From contig URWU01000015.1 in NCBI GenBank assembly GCA_900551585.1, positions 1 to 14,855 of the forward strand: DNA of 14,855 nucleotides, given 5' to 3'. Positions 1 to 7,133 of the stretch are shown one piece after another. Under the pieces are notes generated by a model that was given only the letters and a program-made list of their open reading frames with translations, did no database searches and was not told the DNA's origin. The position numbers were made by a program, and so were the translations under genes. Each line of letters opens with the position of its first letter. Position 1 is the stretch's first letter. Source of the DNA: an uncultured Alphaproteobacteria bacterium (lineage in GTDB: Bacteria; Pseudomonadota; Alphaproteobacteria; RF32; CAG-239).

Positions 1-47
1 GAGATGTAGCTCCGTCTCGTGGGCTCGGAGATGTGTATAAGAGACAG
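1..47 (+). other. Nextera i7 adapter, index and mosaic end (artefact)
   Basis: Bases 14-47 are the 34-base Nextera read-2 adapter, ending in the 19-base Tn5 mosaic end at 29-47. Bases 1-5 (GAGAT) match the end of the P7 primer. Bases 6-13 (GTAGCTCC) sit exactly where the 8-base i7 index belongs, and from memory they match Nextera XT index N718. This is library sequence, not genome. Read through in frame it adds the spurious peptide MCIRDR to the first gene. Confidence 0.98.
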
Positions 48-1728
48 GATTACACATACTCGCCTTGACGGCACAAAAACCACTTTCAAAATCAATAATA
101 ACCTGATTTTCAAAAATTTATCCTCACAGCTGACTTTTACAGAGTTTAAAAAGCTTTTCAAGCTCTGCCGCAATCGCGGTGTTTTTGACTTAAGTTTTGA
201 ACATCATATTCCTTCCGTCACTTTGAGTGCCGGCAGCAGACACATGACCCGCAAATGGCCGCGCGATCATGCCGGCATGCTGCCGTTAATCAATGCTCTT
301 TATCCGCATGAACTCGTCCCCGGCCTGCAGGCCTGGGCGCAGGCCTACACCTCCTCGCACGAGATTGCCGCTTTTGAAGAAGTGATTACCAACCCGCAGT
401 CTTATCAGCAAAACAAAAGCGTCAGCCACATTTTCCGGCTTCAAGAAGACGGCAGTCTGCAGCGTGACGACAAATGGCAGATGAACCAACGACTGGAATC
501 TCACGGCGAACTTCTGAATGCTTTTGCTTCGCTTTTGACAAGAAGCCTTGCTCTCGAAAAACCGGATGAAAGACTTTTCACACCGGAAATAATCAAGGCA
601 ATCGTCTATTTTACTCATTATTTCTATGCTCTCGGGATCAGCCCGGCCAGCTGCGGCCCTTGGGAAGAAATTCCTTTTCCGGACGGCATAAACTGGGACT
701 GTGCCTCAATGATTCTGGCTTTGAAAAAAGTTATTGAACTGATGACGCAATTACAGTTTCACCCCAAACTGAACAACAAATTCCAAAGCTGTGAGAAAAA
801 GCTCTGTACCAAACTCAAAACCCCGTCCCTATTCGAAACCTTGCTGCCGCTGAGTGATTTTTGCCAAAAGTCTCTTGAGATCGTCCGCCGCAATTATCTC
901 AAAGAATTTCGCGACGCCTGTAACCGTGTCGATGCCTCTTCTGCCATGCTGGCCGCTTCCGACATAGAATTAAGCCCCAACAAAGATTTAGCAACAGAAA
1001 TTAAACTCCGGCTCGAAATTTTAGCCCGCTTTTCACAGCATTTAGTCGACAAATACGGCGCCAGACGCTACAGCCGTTTTGCCATAAACCTTGACGGCCA
1101 AACAATAAAATCCTGCGACAGCTACTTAAATCTCAACTCAGATATTATGTTTGACAACCTCTCGCAAAAACTCAGCCTCGACAAACGCCGCAAAATTGAA
1201 GAAACGGAAAACAATAGCGGCGATACGTCAGAAGCCGCCCATTTTATCGAACGCAGCAAAGGCTGCGCGGAAGACGCTTCCGCCCAATGGAGTCTGCCTT
1301 TGTCTTATGCTGCTCTGGCTTATGGCAAAATGTTGTGGCGCCTCTTGGAGCAACATCGCTTAAAAGGGAATCTCTCTGCAGAAGAAAAAGACTTGTATGA
1401 ACAATGCCGCAACGGTGCCGAAGAATTTATCAAGCGCAGCTATGGCAATATTACCGGCATCAAACTTGACGGCAGTCTGCCCTGCAAGGCTAACGGCCAA
1501 ACTGCAGAAATCTGGAAAAAACCGGAAGCCTATCAGGCCGTCAGCACCCTGCGCGGCAGCGGCGATTATGCTTTTCTGCCCGGTGTCAATTCCCATCTCG
1601 GCTGGGATGCCGCCGTCTGCTACACGGCATCAGAAATCTTTTTAAGCTGCCTCGAATATATGGAAACCAACAATATGGTCAAGAATTGTTCCACAGGCGG
1701 CTGCCGATATAACCCCGCACAGTTTTGA
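48..1728 (+). CDS. Glycoside hydrolase family 15-like (alpha/alpha)6 protein, 5' end missing
   Basis: This is the 3' part of a gene whose start is lost at the contig edge; the first real codon is at about 49, giving roughly 559 residues. The sequence resembles glucoamylase/GH15 and phosphorylase-kinase-type toroid proteins. It has a WPRDH segment near residue 70 of the genomic part and GPWEE near residue 205, where GH15 enzymes have their W-E-E general acid. Helix-rich sequence follows, with a late RGSGDYAFLPG..SHLGWDAA segment. If GH15-like, it would hydrolyse alpha-glucosidic bonds in glycogen, starch or trehalose-like glucans. No signal peptide can be judged because the N-terminus is absent. 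The last 50 bases overlap the 3' end of comEC on the other strand, with no terminator between them. The C-terminal tail (KNCSTGGCRYNPAQF) does not look like a conserved GH15 end, so a shortened or frameshifted 3' end is possible. The family call is by pattern only. Confidence 0.6.
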
Positions 1729-3724
1729 CATTAATTCCTTTATCTGAAAAATAAAGGGAAGCTCCGGCCGCTTTCTCGGTATCAAACTTTTTGCCGTCAA
1801 TCTCTAAAGCGCCGCTTTTATCATATTTGACGCTGTCGCGATAAACGCAGCTCTTTGAATTACAAGCCAAATCCAGCCAATCCGGATAAGTTTTTTTGCC
1901 CAGATAAATATTTTTGAGCTTTTGATAATCTGCTTTATCCAGCTTTTTATTAGCGGTTTTCTCCAGCCACATCTGCTTGGTAAAATAATTGCCGCGTGCC
2001 GGCAAAATGACCAGCTCTCCCTGTTTGTCTTTAACGGCCAGCAGCGACGCTTCTTCATCAATCATCACATCAGGGCTCTTAACCGTAAAAATGCTCAAAA
2101 CGCCGAGCGCAATCAACAACCAGCCCCATTTGCGCCAAGGCATATTCCACAAACACAGCCACAATCCGCCGAATACAATGGCGTTCAAACCCCACAAAGG
2201 CATTGATAAAACCTGATATCCGGCATACGGCAGAGAGGAAACATAAGCCGTAATCTCATTGACCAGCTCAATGCCGAAACCGACCAGTTTCAAAGGCAGA
2301 TAATCCAGCCCGAAAGGCATCAGCAGCAGAGCAATCAAAACAAACGGCATAATAATCAAACCGATAATCGGACCGGCCAGCAGATTGGTAATTGTCGTGT
2401 AAATCGAAATCTTATTAAAATGATAAACGGCAAAAGGCATTGTCGCCAAACTGGCAACAAAATCGGCCACCAAAATACCGATAATGTAAATCCAGACAAC
2501 CTTGCAGATTTTTAACCACAGGCTTTGCGCCTCCCCGCCCTTCAAAAACTTTTGCAGCCGTCCGGCATATTTTTCATAAAAGGCAATCAAAGCAACCACA
2601 GCGGCAAAAGACATCTGAAAACTGGCGCCGATGAGCGCCTGCGGAGAAATAACCAGCACTATCAAAGCCGCCCAGGCAATCGTCCGCATAGAAATCGCCT
2701 TGCGTCCGAGAAAGATTCCCAACACGACAATAAAATTCATGATAAAAGCCCTTTGTGCCGGAATCTGCGCCCCTGAAATCAACAGATAAAAAATACTGAT
2801 AAGAATGGCAAACACAGCGGCCAATTTTTTGGAATCATACCGCAGAGCCAAAGGCGGAATAAAGGCGACAATCAGCCGTATCAAAAAGAACATCAGACCG
2901 GCAATCATACTCATGTGCAAACCGGAAATAGATAAGAAATGGGCTAAGCCGGAATCACGATAGTTCTGGATAATCTGCCGGTTGATAACCCCTTGTTCTC
3001 CGGCCACGATTGCTGCAGCAATAGATGCCTGATTAGCAGGCAAAACACTGCGGATATGGTTGATAATTTTCAAACGCAGCTCATCAACGGCATAACGAAA
3101 CTTTGTTGTCAGAGGCGTTTCAACCATACAATCCGCCTCATAAATCTGGCTCAAAGCAAAACCATTGGCTTTAATCCCCTCAAAATAAGCTTTGCGGTCA
3201 AATTGATAACCGCCGACCATCGCCGGCTTGGCAACAGGCATCAGGTTTGCCGCTGCTTCAACGCACTGCCCGACTTTAAGCGAGCTGTTTTTCTGCCGCG
3301 TACTGATTCGGACTGTCCCGAACCGGCGGTCTTTTTCAAAATTCTCGGCATTTGTCAAAAGCAACCGCTGATTGCCGCGATAATTATAATCTATTTTTGA
3401 AATTTGGCCGCTGACATAGGTAATTTCCTGCTTTTTGATTTCATTGCCTTTGTTGAGATAAACCGATTTAAGCTGAATATCTGTAAAACCCAGAGTAACA
3501 ACCGCCAAAATCATCAATAACGCCAACACGGACAGATTGAAACGAAAAATAACCGCCAAAGCAATCAGAGACTCGATAACAAGCAGCGTCCACCAAATGG
3601 AAATTTCTGCCGGAAGCAGAAAATAAAGCCCGATTCCTAAACCAAACAGAACCGGCATCCACAAAAACCACCGAGTCTGCTCCGAGTCGAACTGTTCTTT
3701 GAACCAAATCCCAAACCTATGCAT
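1679..3724 (-). CDS. comEC: ComEC/Rec2 family DNA-uptake membrane channel
   Basis: The 681-residue polytopic membrane protein should pass single-stranded DNA across the inner membrane during natural transformation. Residues about 20-85 hold N-terminal membrane segments. A soluble beta-rich region (DUF4131-like) covers about 100-200. The competence domain has the family signature HFLSISGLHMS at about 262-272, followed by many hydrophobic helices to about residue 560. The C-terminal part (about 565-681) is soluble and includes a C-x5-C pair (CNSKSC), but it lacks the HxHxDH metal motif of the metallo-beta-lactamase domain carried by longer ComEC proteins. The chosen ATG follows a purine-rich GAAAGAGAGAGAAAT stretch. 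comEC is often found near the lipid A cluster in alphaproteobacteria, which fits this locus. Its 3' end overlaps the convergent GH15-like gene. Confidence 0.93.
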   Translation of the reverse strand: MHRFGIWFKEQFDSEQTRWFLWMPVLFGLGIGLYFLLPAEISIWWTLLVIESLIALAVIFRFNLSVLALLMILAVVTLGFTDIQLKSVYLNKGNEIKKQEITYVSGQISKIDYNYRGNQRLLLTNAENFEKDRRFGTVRISTRQKNSSLKVGQCVEAAANLMPVAKPAMVGGYQFDRKAYFEGIKANGFALSQIYEADCMVETPLTTKFRYAVDELRLKIINHIRSVLPANQASIAAAIVAGEQGVINRQIIQNYRDSGLAHFLSISGLHMSMIAGLMFFLIRLIVAFIPPLALRYDSKKLAAVFAILISIFYLLISGAQIPAQRAFIMNFIVVLGIFLGRKAISMRTIAWAALIVLVISPQALIGASFQMSFAAVVALIAFYEKYAGRLQKFLKGGEAQSLWLKICKVVWIYIIGILVADFVASLATMPFAVYHFNKISIYTTITNLLAGPIIGLIIMPFVLIALLLMPFGLDYLPLKLVGFGIELVNEITAYVSSLPYAGYQVLSMPLWGLNAIVFGGLWLCLWNMPWRKWGWLLIALGVLSIFTVKSPDVMIDEEASLLAVKDKQGELVILPARGNYFTKQMWLEKTANKKLDKADYQKLKNIYLGKKTYPDWLDLACNSKSCVYRDSVKYDKSGALEIDGKKFDTEKAAGASLYFSDKGINVKTVRGYIGSRLWNNS

Positions 3725-3800
3725 ATTTCTCTCTCTTTCAAGCCTGAATTAGCTTTAGCTTAAATTAAACTCTCGTCAAAAACAACAATTTAAAATTTAT

Positions 3801-3831
3801 TTGCAAAAATTTAACAATTAGCGTTTATCCT
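3801..3831 (+). promoter_or_regulatory. Possible promoter of the cysteine-rich protein gene
   Basis: In the AT-rich divergent spacer, TTGCAA at 3801-3806 and TATCCT at 3826-3831 could serve as -35 and -10 boxes. The 19-base spacing is longer than optimal. The gene must have a promoter in this spacer because comEC points the other way, but this exact assignment is weak. Confidence 0.25.
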
Positions 3832-3863
3832 TTAGTCAGATGTGTCATATAAGGATTATGCCA

Positions 3864-4244
3864 ATGAACAAAAAATTGCTTTTTTTAGCCATCGCTTTGG
3901 CGTCTTTCAGTGCCGGCCAGGTCTTGGCCTCCACCACTCACCTCTCTGAATTTGACTGGGATAATCCCTCAGGAAATAACGGCCGTTCGGCTGTTGATGA
4001 ATTCGGTCAGCCATTAGACGGCGGATCTGCTAACAACAGCTGTACTCAGAAATGTCCGGGATACAGTATGACCGTAACGGAATGCAGTGACGGATATGAG
4101 CTGAAAACCTGTAACGACCAGGCTTGCGTTGAATATCACAAATGCGAAGCAACCGGCTGTGCTCCGGGCTTTGATACTGAATATAAAGATTGTCCGATTG
4201 AAGTTCAGGAAGATAACTATATGTGCAGTAAATGCGTTGAATAA
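3864..4244 (+). CDS. Small secreted cysteine-rich protein
   Basis: The ATG at 3864 is preferred because AAGGA at 3851-3855 lies 8 bases before it; upstream in-frame ATGs at 3840 and 3858 lack a usable ribosome binding site. The 126-residue product begins MNKKLLFLAIALASFSAGQVLA, a clear Sec signal peptide with cleavage likely after VLA. The mature part starts acidic and Gly/Asn-rich (about 30 residues), then carries ten cysteines in two related units. The first is CPGYSMTVTEC...C...C..., ending YHKC. The second is GCAPGFDTEYKDCP..., ending MCSKC. Both have the pattern C-(A)P-G-Y/F, then E/D-C, then a closing Cys pair. An even count of ten suggests five disulphides in the periplasm or at the surface. 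The function is unknown. From memory, similar CPxGY repeats occur in uncultured gut alphaproteobacteria. The gene is monocistronic, with a terminator 50 bases downstream. Confidence 0.8.
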   Translation: MNKKLLFLAIALASFSAGQVLASTTHLSEFDWDNPSGNNGRSAVDEFGQPLDGGSANNSCTQKCPGYSMTVTECSDGYELKTCNDQACVEYHKCEATGCAPGFDTEYKDCPIEVQEDNYMCSKCVE

Positions 4245-4293
4245 CAAGTTTACCCCGACAGGCTTAATGCCAGTTAAGTCTGTCAATCTGCCG

Positions 4294-4334
4294 AAAAAAG
4301 CTGCTAAACAAAATTTGTTCAGCAGCTTTTTTTT
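4294..4334. terminator. Bidirectional intrinsic terminator
   Basis: AAAAAAGCTGCT pairs with AGCAGCTTTTTTTT around a short A/T-rich centre. The T-run ends transcription of the cysteine-rich gene on the plus strand, and the A-run gives a T-run on the minus strand for the convergent gene ending at 4349. Confidence 0.88.
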
Positions 4335-4348
4335 ACAGATTTTTTTAA

Positions 4349-4726
4349 TCACAAACTTTCAACCAAATGCTGGTCCAGCCGTGAATAATGAACATTAAAC
4401 TCAACCTTGTTGACAAAGGCTCTCCCGCTGCCGTCATATCTGATATGGCTTCCGTTTTTCAGAATATAGGCAGCACCGGATGAAATTTTACAAAAGCGTT
4501 CCGCCGGCCAATCAGTTTGCTCTCCGTCAAAATCAAGCATAATTGTTTTATCTTCAGACAATGCCGCCTGCCAAATAACCTCTATCGGTAATTGGCGGCT
4601 GCCGGCGCGGATTTCGCCGGGAATTATCTTTTCCTCAGGCACCTCTGCATGATATTTATCCCTGATAAAAATTTGAACTTCTTTCGGCGTCAGTAACAAG
4701 ACCGATTTTAAACTTTCATTTTTCAT
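4349..4726 (-). CDS. Hypothetical protein, 125 residues
   Basis: I do not recognise this protein. It has no signal peptide or membrane segment, so it is probably cytosolic. Visible elements are an N-terminal LTPKEVQIFIRDKY helix-like stretch, a central LDFDGEQTDW segment, and a beta-rich C-terminal half (ISSGAAYILKNGSHIRYDG). It begins 10 bases after the stop of the LpxD-N-like gene and has no clear Shine-Dalgarno sequence, so it is probably translated from the same transcript. It ends at the shared bidirectional terminator. The ordinary amino-acid composition and operon position support a real gene. Its function is unknown. Confidence 0.6.
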   Translation of the reverse strand: MKNESLKSVLLLTPKEVQIFIRDKYHAEVPEEKIIPGEIRAGSRQLPIEVIWQAALSEDKTIMLDFDGEQTDWPAERFCKISSGAAYILKNGSHIRYDGSGRAFVNKVEFNVHYSRLDQHLVESL

Positions 4727-4736
4727 AATAGTTTTT

Positions 4737-5087
4737 TTAATTGTTATAAAAATCAGTAAAGAGTGCCATCAGTTTTTCCGCAGCTTTGCCGGCATCTTCG
4801 ACAACAATCACATTGGCAACGCCGTGAAGCTTGCTGACATAAGGCTGAACAGTAACAACGGAACAAACATCAGGTCTGACTTCTTTCAAATCTGCCTGGT
4901 TGGCAACCACACAGATATCTTCTTCTTTTGCACTCCAGGGAACAGATAAGCCGGAAACCGGATAGTCGGCTTTGCCGATAATGAGAGTTCCGTTAATTTG
5001 TTCCAAGATTTCTCCCAGAGTCAAATAATCCTTGGCAGAACCGGTTGACGGACAAACGGAATTACCTGCAGCTTTTTGTTTATTCAT
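4737..5087 (-). CDS. Orphan LpxD N-terminal-like (uridine-binding-type) domain protein
   Basis: The 116-residue cytosolic protein starts at the first ATG, with a weak AAGGA 20 bases upstream. Residues about 22-112 align by eye with the N-terminal domain of the LpxD encoded in this same window. TLGEI matches TLGQI; A-K-EEDICVV matches A-EEICFF; SVVT matches ACVT; VIVVEDAGKAAEKLMALF matches VIVLVSTNPKLAFLKLNQHF. In LpxD this domain contacts the uridine of the UDP-sugar substrate. Here the left-handed beta-helix acyltransferase part is missing and the chain simply ends. The N-terminal domains of MurE and MurF have a loosely similar pattern and are the main alternative. It heads a two-gene unit with the unknown 125-residue protein. 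A role in sensing or binding a UDP-sugar is an inference only. Confidence 0.6.
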   Translation of the reverse strand: MNKQKAAGNSVCPSTGSAKDYLTLGEILEQINGTLIIGKADYPVSGLSVPWSAKEEDICVVANQADLKEVRPDVCSVVTVQPYVSKLHGVANVIVVEDAGKAAEKLMALFTDFYNN

Positions 5088-5211
5088 TTTAAATTAAATT
5101 TAGGTATCCTTACGGACGTGAAACATATATTTAGTGATAATAGTCATTTTAGAACTTCACACTATGACAAAATTTGCAGAAAATCAAGTTTTAAAAAGAC
5201 ATTTAAAAAGC

Positions 5212-5240
5212 AAAAACTGCCGTTTCACAACGACAGTTTT
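5212..5240. terminator. Hairpin, terminator-like
   Basis: AAAACTG-C-CGTT pairs with AACG-A-CAGTTTT around the loop TCAC, with one C/A mismatch. Flanking A and T runs allow termination on either strand. It is not directly behind any annotated gene, so it may close a short transcript or a leader. Confidence 0.45.
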
Positions 5241-5397
5241 CAAAATACCAAATTAAATCTTCAAAAAAAATGACATCCTTACCAGATTCAACAAGTACGG
5301 ATGAACAGCGAGAAATCAGAACTTAAAAAAGACAGTGATTTCTCTGATTTTGAGTTAAATTTATAAAAAATCGACACTCGCGTGTGGATATATCTTG

Positions 5398-5418
5398 TAA
5401 AAACGCCAAGCGTTTTTA
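5398..5418. terminator. Perfect AAAAACGC/GCGTTTTT hairpin
   Basis: An 8-bp perfect stem (5399-5406 with 5410-5417) with a CAA loop, G/C-rich at its apex and A/T at its base, is typical of a rho-independent terminator. On the minus strand it lies about 215 bases after the LeuA-like stop, beyond palindrome A, and may be the true end of the lpxA-lpxI-lpxB transcript. Confidence 0.5.
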
Positions 5419-5511
5419 AATATTCAGAAAGTTAGGAATAAAAATATTTATGATGCTGTCAGTGATAGACGATTTTTTTATTTTTAGCAAGTCAAAATAT
5501 TCTTAATCCCA

Positions 5512-5638
5512 TTTAAGCTTGTTATGTGAGACGAGTAATAAGAAATCAGAAAACCGGCGACAGGAGTGTACAACAAGGTACATGACTGAGCCGGTTATTC
5601 GCAATTTCTGTATTAATCGTCCGCAGAACAGGCTTATA
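5512..5638. repeat. Palindromic element A (GTGTAC/GTACAT-core family)
   Basis: This is an imperfect inverted repeat of about 127 bp. The left arm (GTTATGTGAG, TAATAAGAAAT, AACCGGC) pairs with the right arm (GCCGGTT, ATTTCTGTATTA, CCGCAGAAC) around the core GTGTAC-AACAAG-GTACAT at 5566-5583. Pairing continues outward for several bases beyond the GTT/AAC ends (TTAAGC with GCTTA). The right arm therefore includes the stop codon (5634-5636) of the LeuA-like gene. Positions 5521-5629 match element B at 103 of 109 bases. Confidence 0.92.
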
Positions 5639-7133
5639 AAATGAGATTCATCAAACGCTCAGTAGCCTTAATGGCAGCCTTTACCTGGTCTGAAGACACG
5701 GCATGCGTCCGCAAACCGTTATCCCAAACAATGACGGCTTCAACAAGTGAGTTAGATGAACCGCCGGGCGGAATGGTGATTTCAAAATCTGTTAATTTCG
5801 GAATTTCTATACCCATTTTCGGCGCCAGTTTTTTTAAGGCATTCATAAAGGCATCATAACCGCCGCTGCCCTGAGCCGTTTCTTCAAAACTTTCACCTTT
5901 ATATTCAACCTGAATATTGGCGGAAGGCTTCATTGACATGGTCGTCGTAACAACGCAGCCGGTCACGCGGAAAGTTTTATAACGCTGGCCGCCGAGCATA
6001 TCAGAGACCAAAAAAGGCAGGTCTTCAATTGTCACACTTTTTTTCATATCGCCGAGTTCGACAATCTTTTGCAAAAGTTTGAGCTTCTGGTCATCATTCA
6101 AATCAATTTTCAGCTTTTGCAAATTCATTTCCAAACTGGCTTTGCCGGAAAGTTTGCCCAAAGCATAAGCCCTGTTGCGGTCAAATCTGTCAGGCGTCAG
6201 CTGGCTGACATATAAATTGCCTTTTTTGTCGCCGTCGGCATGAATTCCCGCTGTCTGCGTAAAGACATCTCCGCCTAAAATCGGCATATTTGCAGCGATT
6301 CTTTTGCCACTGAAAGTCTCAACCAACACACTGACGTCTTTGAGCTTTTTCTCATTCACGGCGCAGGAAAAATCCGTGTGATCATTAATCGACGCCACAA
6401 CCTGCGACAAGTCGGCATTACCGGTTCTTTCGCCCAAACCGTTAACAGTAATATGCACGCCTTTGACGCCGGCGCGAATTGCCGCAATCGTATTGGCAAC
6501 AGCCATGCCGTAATCATTATGTGCATGAAATTCAAATTCTAAATTTGGAAAACGTTTGACCGTTTCCGAGATATAATCCATTGTATCAAAAGGATTAAGA
6601 ACACCGAGTGTATCAGGCAGCAAAATCCGTTTGAAACCGAGCGTTGCATAAGTTTCCAGCATCTTCCAGACATAATCGGGAGAATTCTTAATACCGTTTG
6701 ACCAGTCTTCAAGATAAACATTGCAGGAAAAACCGTTATCATGGGCATATTTCACCGTCTTCTCAACATCGGCCAAATGCTCGGACAAAGTCTTTTTCAA
6801 CTGCATTTCGCAATGGCGCTGTGAGCCTTTGGTCAGCAGATTCAGACGGCGGCAGCCGGTCGGCAACAGCCAGTCAATCGATTTGTTAAAATCAGTAAAA
6901 CTCAAAACTTCGACACGGTCGGCCATATTGTCGCTTTTGGCCCAATCCATAATCGTTGTCAGGGTTTTCTGTTCTTCCGGACTGACTTTGGCACTAGAAA
7001 CCTCACAACGCGACACGCCGACATCAGACAAAAGGCGGCGCACGATAACCAGTTTTTCTTCGCATTTAAAAGCCACACCTTTAGTCTGCTCACCATCGCG
7101 GACCGTGGTGTCAATAATATCTATCTTGCTCAT
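5634..7133 (-). CDS. LeuA/citramalate-synthase-like acyl-CoA Claisen condensing enzyme
   Basis: This 499-residue enzyme belongs to the HMGL-like TIM-barrel family that condenses an acyl-CoA with a 2-oxo acid. It starts IDIIDTTVRDGEQ (R12, D13), where most relatives read DTTLRDGEQ. Metal-binding HAHND is at 203-207, NGLGERTGNA at 231-240 and GIHADG near 296-301. Residues about 390-499 form a LeuA-type regulatory dimer domain (GGYDAFMNALKKL, and a glycine-rich PPGGSSNS loop). The ~500-residue layout with LLTKGSQRHC and YLEDWSNG resembles, from memory, a branch common in Bacteroidota annotated as 2-isopropylmalate or citramalate synthase. Substrate choice cannot be read from sequence, and homocitrate or Re-citrate synthase are weaker alternatives. 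Its ATG directly follows the lpxB stop (TAAATG), so translation is probably coupled. It is an unusual companion for lipid A genes. Confidence 0.85.
   Translation of the reverse strand: MSKIDIIDTTVRDGEQTKGVAFKCEEKLVIVRRLLSDVGVSRCEVSSAKVSPEEQKTLTTIMDWAKSDNMADRVEVLSFTDFNKSIDWLLPTGCRRLNLLTKGSQRHCEMQLKKTLSEHLADVEKTVKYAHDNGFSCNVYLEDWSNGIKNSPDYVWKMLETYATLGFKRILLPDTLGVLNPFDTMDYISETVKRFPNLEFEFHAHNDYGMAVANTIAAIRAGVKGVHITVNGLGERTGNADLSQVVASINDHTDFSCAVNEKKLKDVSVLVETFSGKRIAANMPILGGDVFTQTAGIHADGDKKGNLYVSQLTPDRFDRNRAYALGKLSGKASLEMNLQKLKIDLNDDQKLKLLQKIVELGDMKKSVTIEDLPFLVSDMLGGQRYKTFRVTGCVVTTTMSMKPSANIQVEYKGESFEETAQGSGGYDAFMNALKKLAPKMGIEIPKLTDFEITIPPGGSSNSLVEAVIVWDNGLRTHAVSSDQVKAAIKATERLMNLIL

Larger units (their letters stand above)
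5088..5511. other. Non-coding AT-rich spacer with several hairpins
   Basis: No convincing gene lies here; a 65-codon plus-strand reading frame at 5076-5273 is Lys/Phe-rich and low-complexity. The spacer holds a terminator-like hairpin at 5212-5240 and two mutually exclusive stems built from AGAAATCA/TGATTTCT (5311-5318 with 5336-5343) and AAATCAGA/TCTGATTT (5313-5320 with 5343-5350). It also holds a perfect hairpin at 5399-5417 and the promoter region of the 5087 gene. A small RNA is possible but unproven. Confidence 0.5.

Noticed and set aside
5076..5273. 65-codon plus-strand frame in the 5.1-5.3 kb spacer
   Set aside because: Composition is dominated by Lys, Phe, Asn and Leu as expected for AT-rich DNA. 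It starts inside the opposite-strand gene and spans the 5212-5240 hairpin.
5285..5305. Possible fifth, decayed palindrome: AACAAGTACGGATGA resembles the core of element A
   Set aside because: Only a short CATCCTTAC/GTACGGATG pairing is visible, the GTGTAC half is missing and the flanks do not pair, so it is not counted as a member.
5582..5644. Plus-strand peptide MTEPVIRNFCINRPQN..., read identically from palindromes A and B, in a frame open through the whole element
   Set aside because: The frame lies inside a palindrome shared with non-coding copies, has no well-placed ribosome binding site and ends differently in each copy. The two synonymous differences in the peptide are the same bases that take part in the compensatory pairs, so structure explains them. 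I treat it as a spurious frame.
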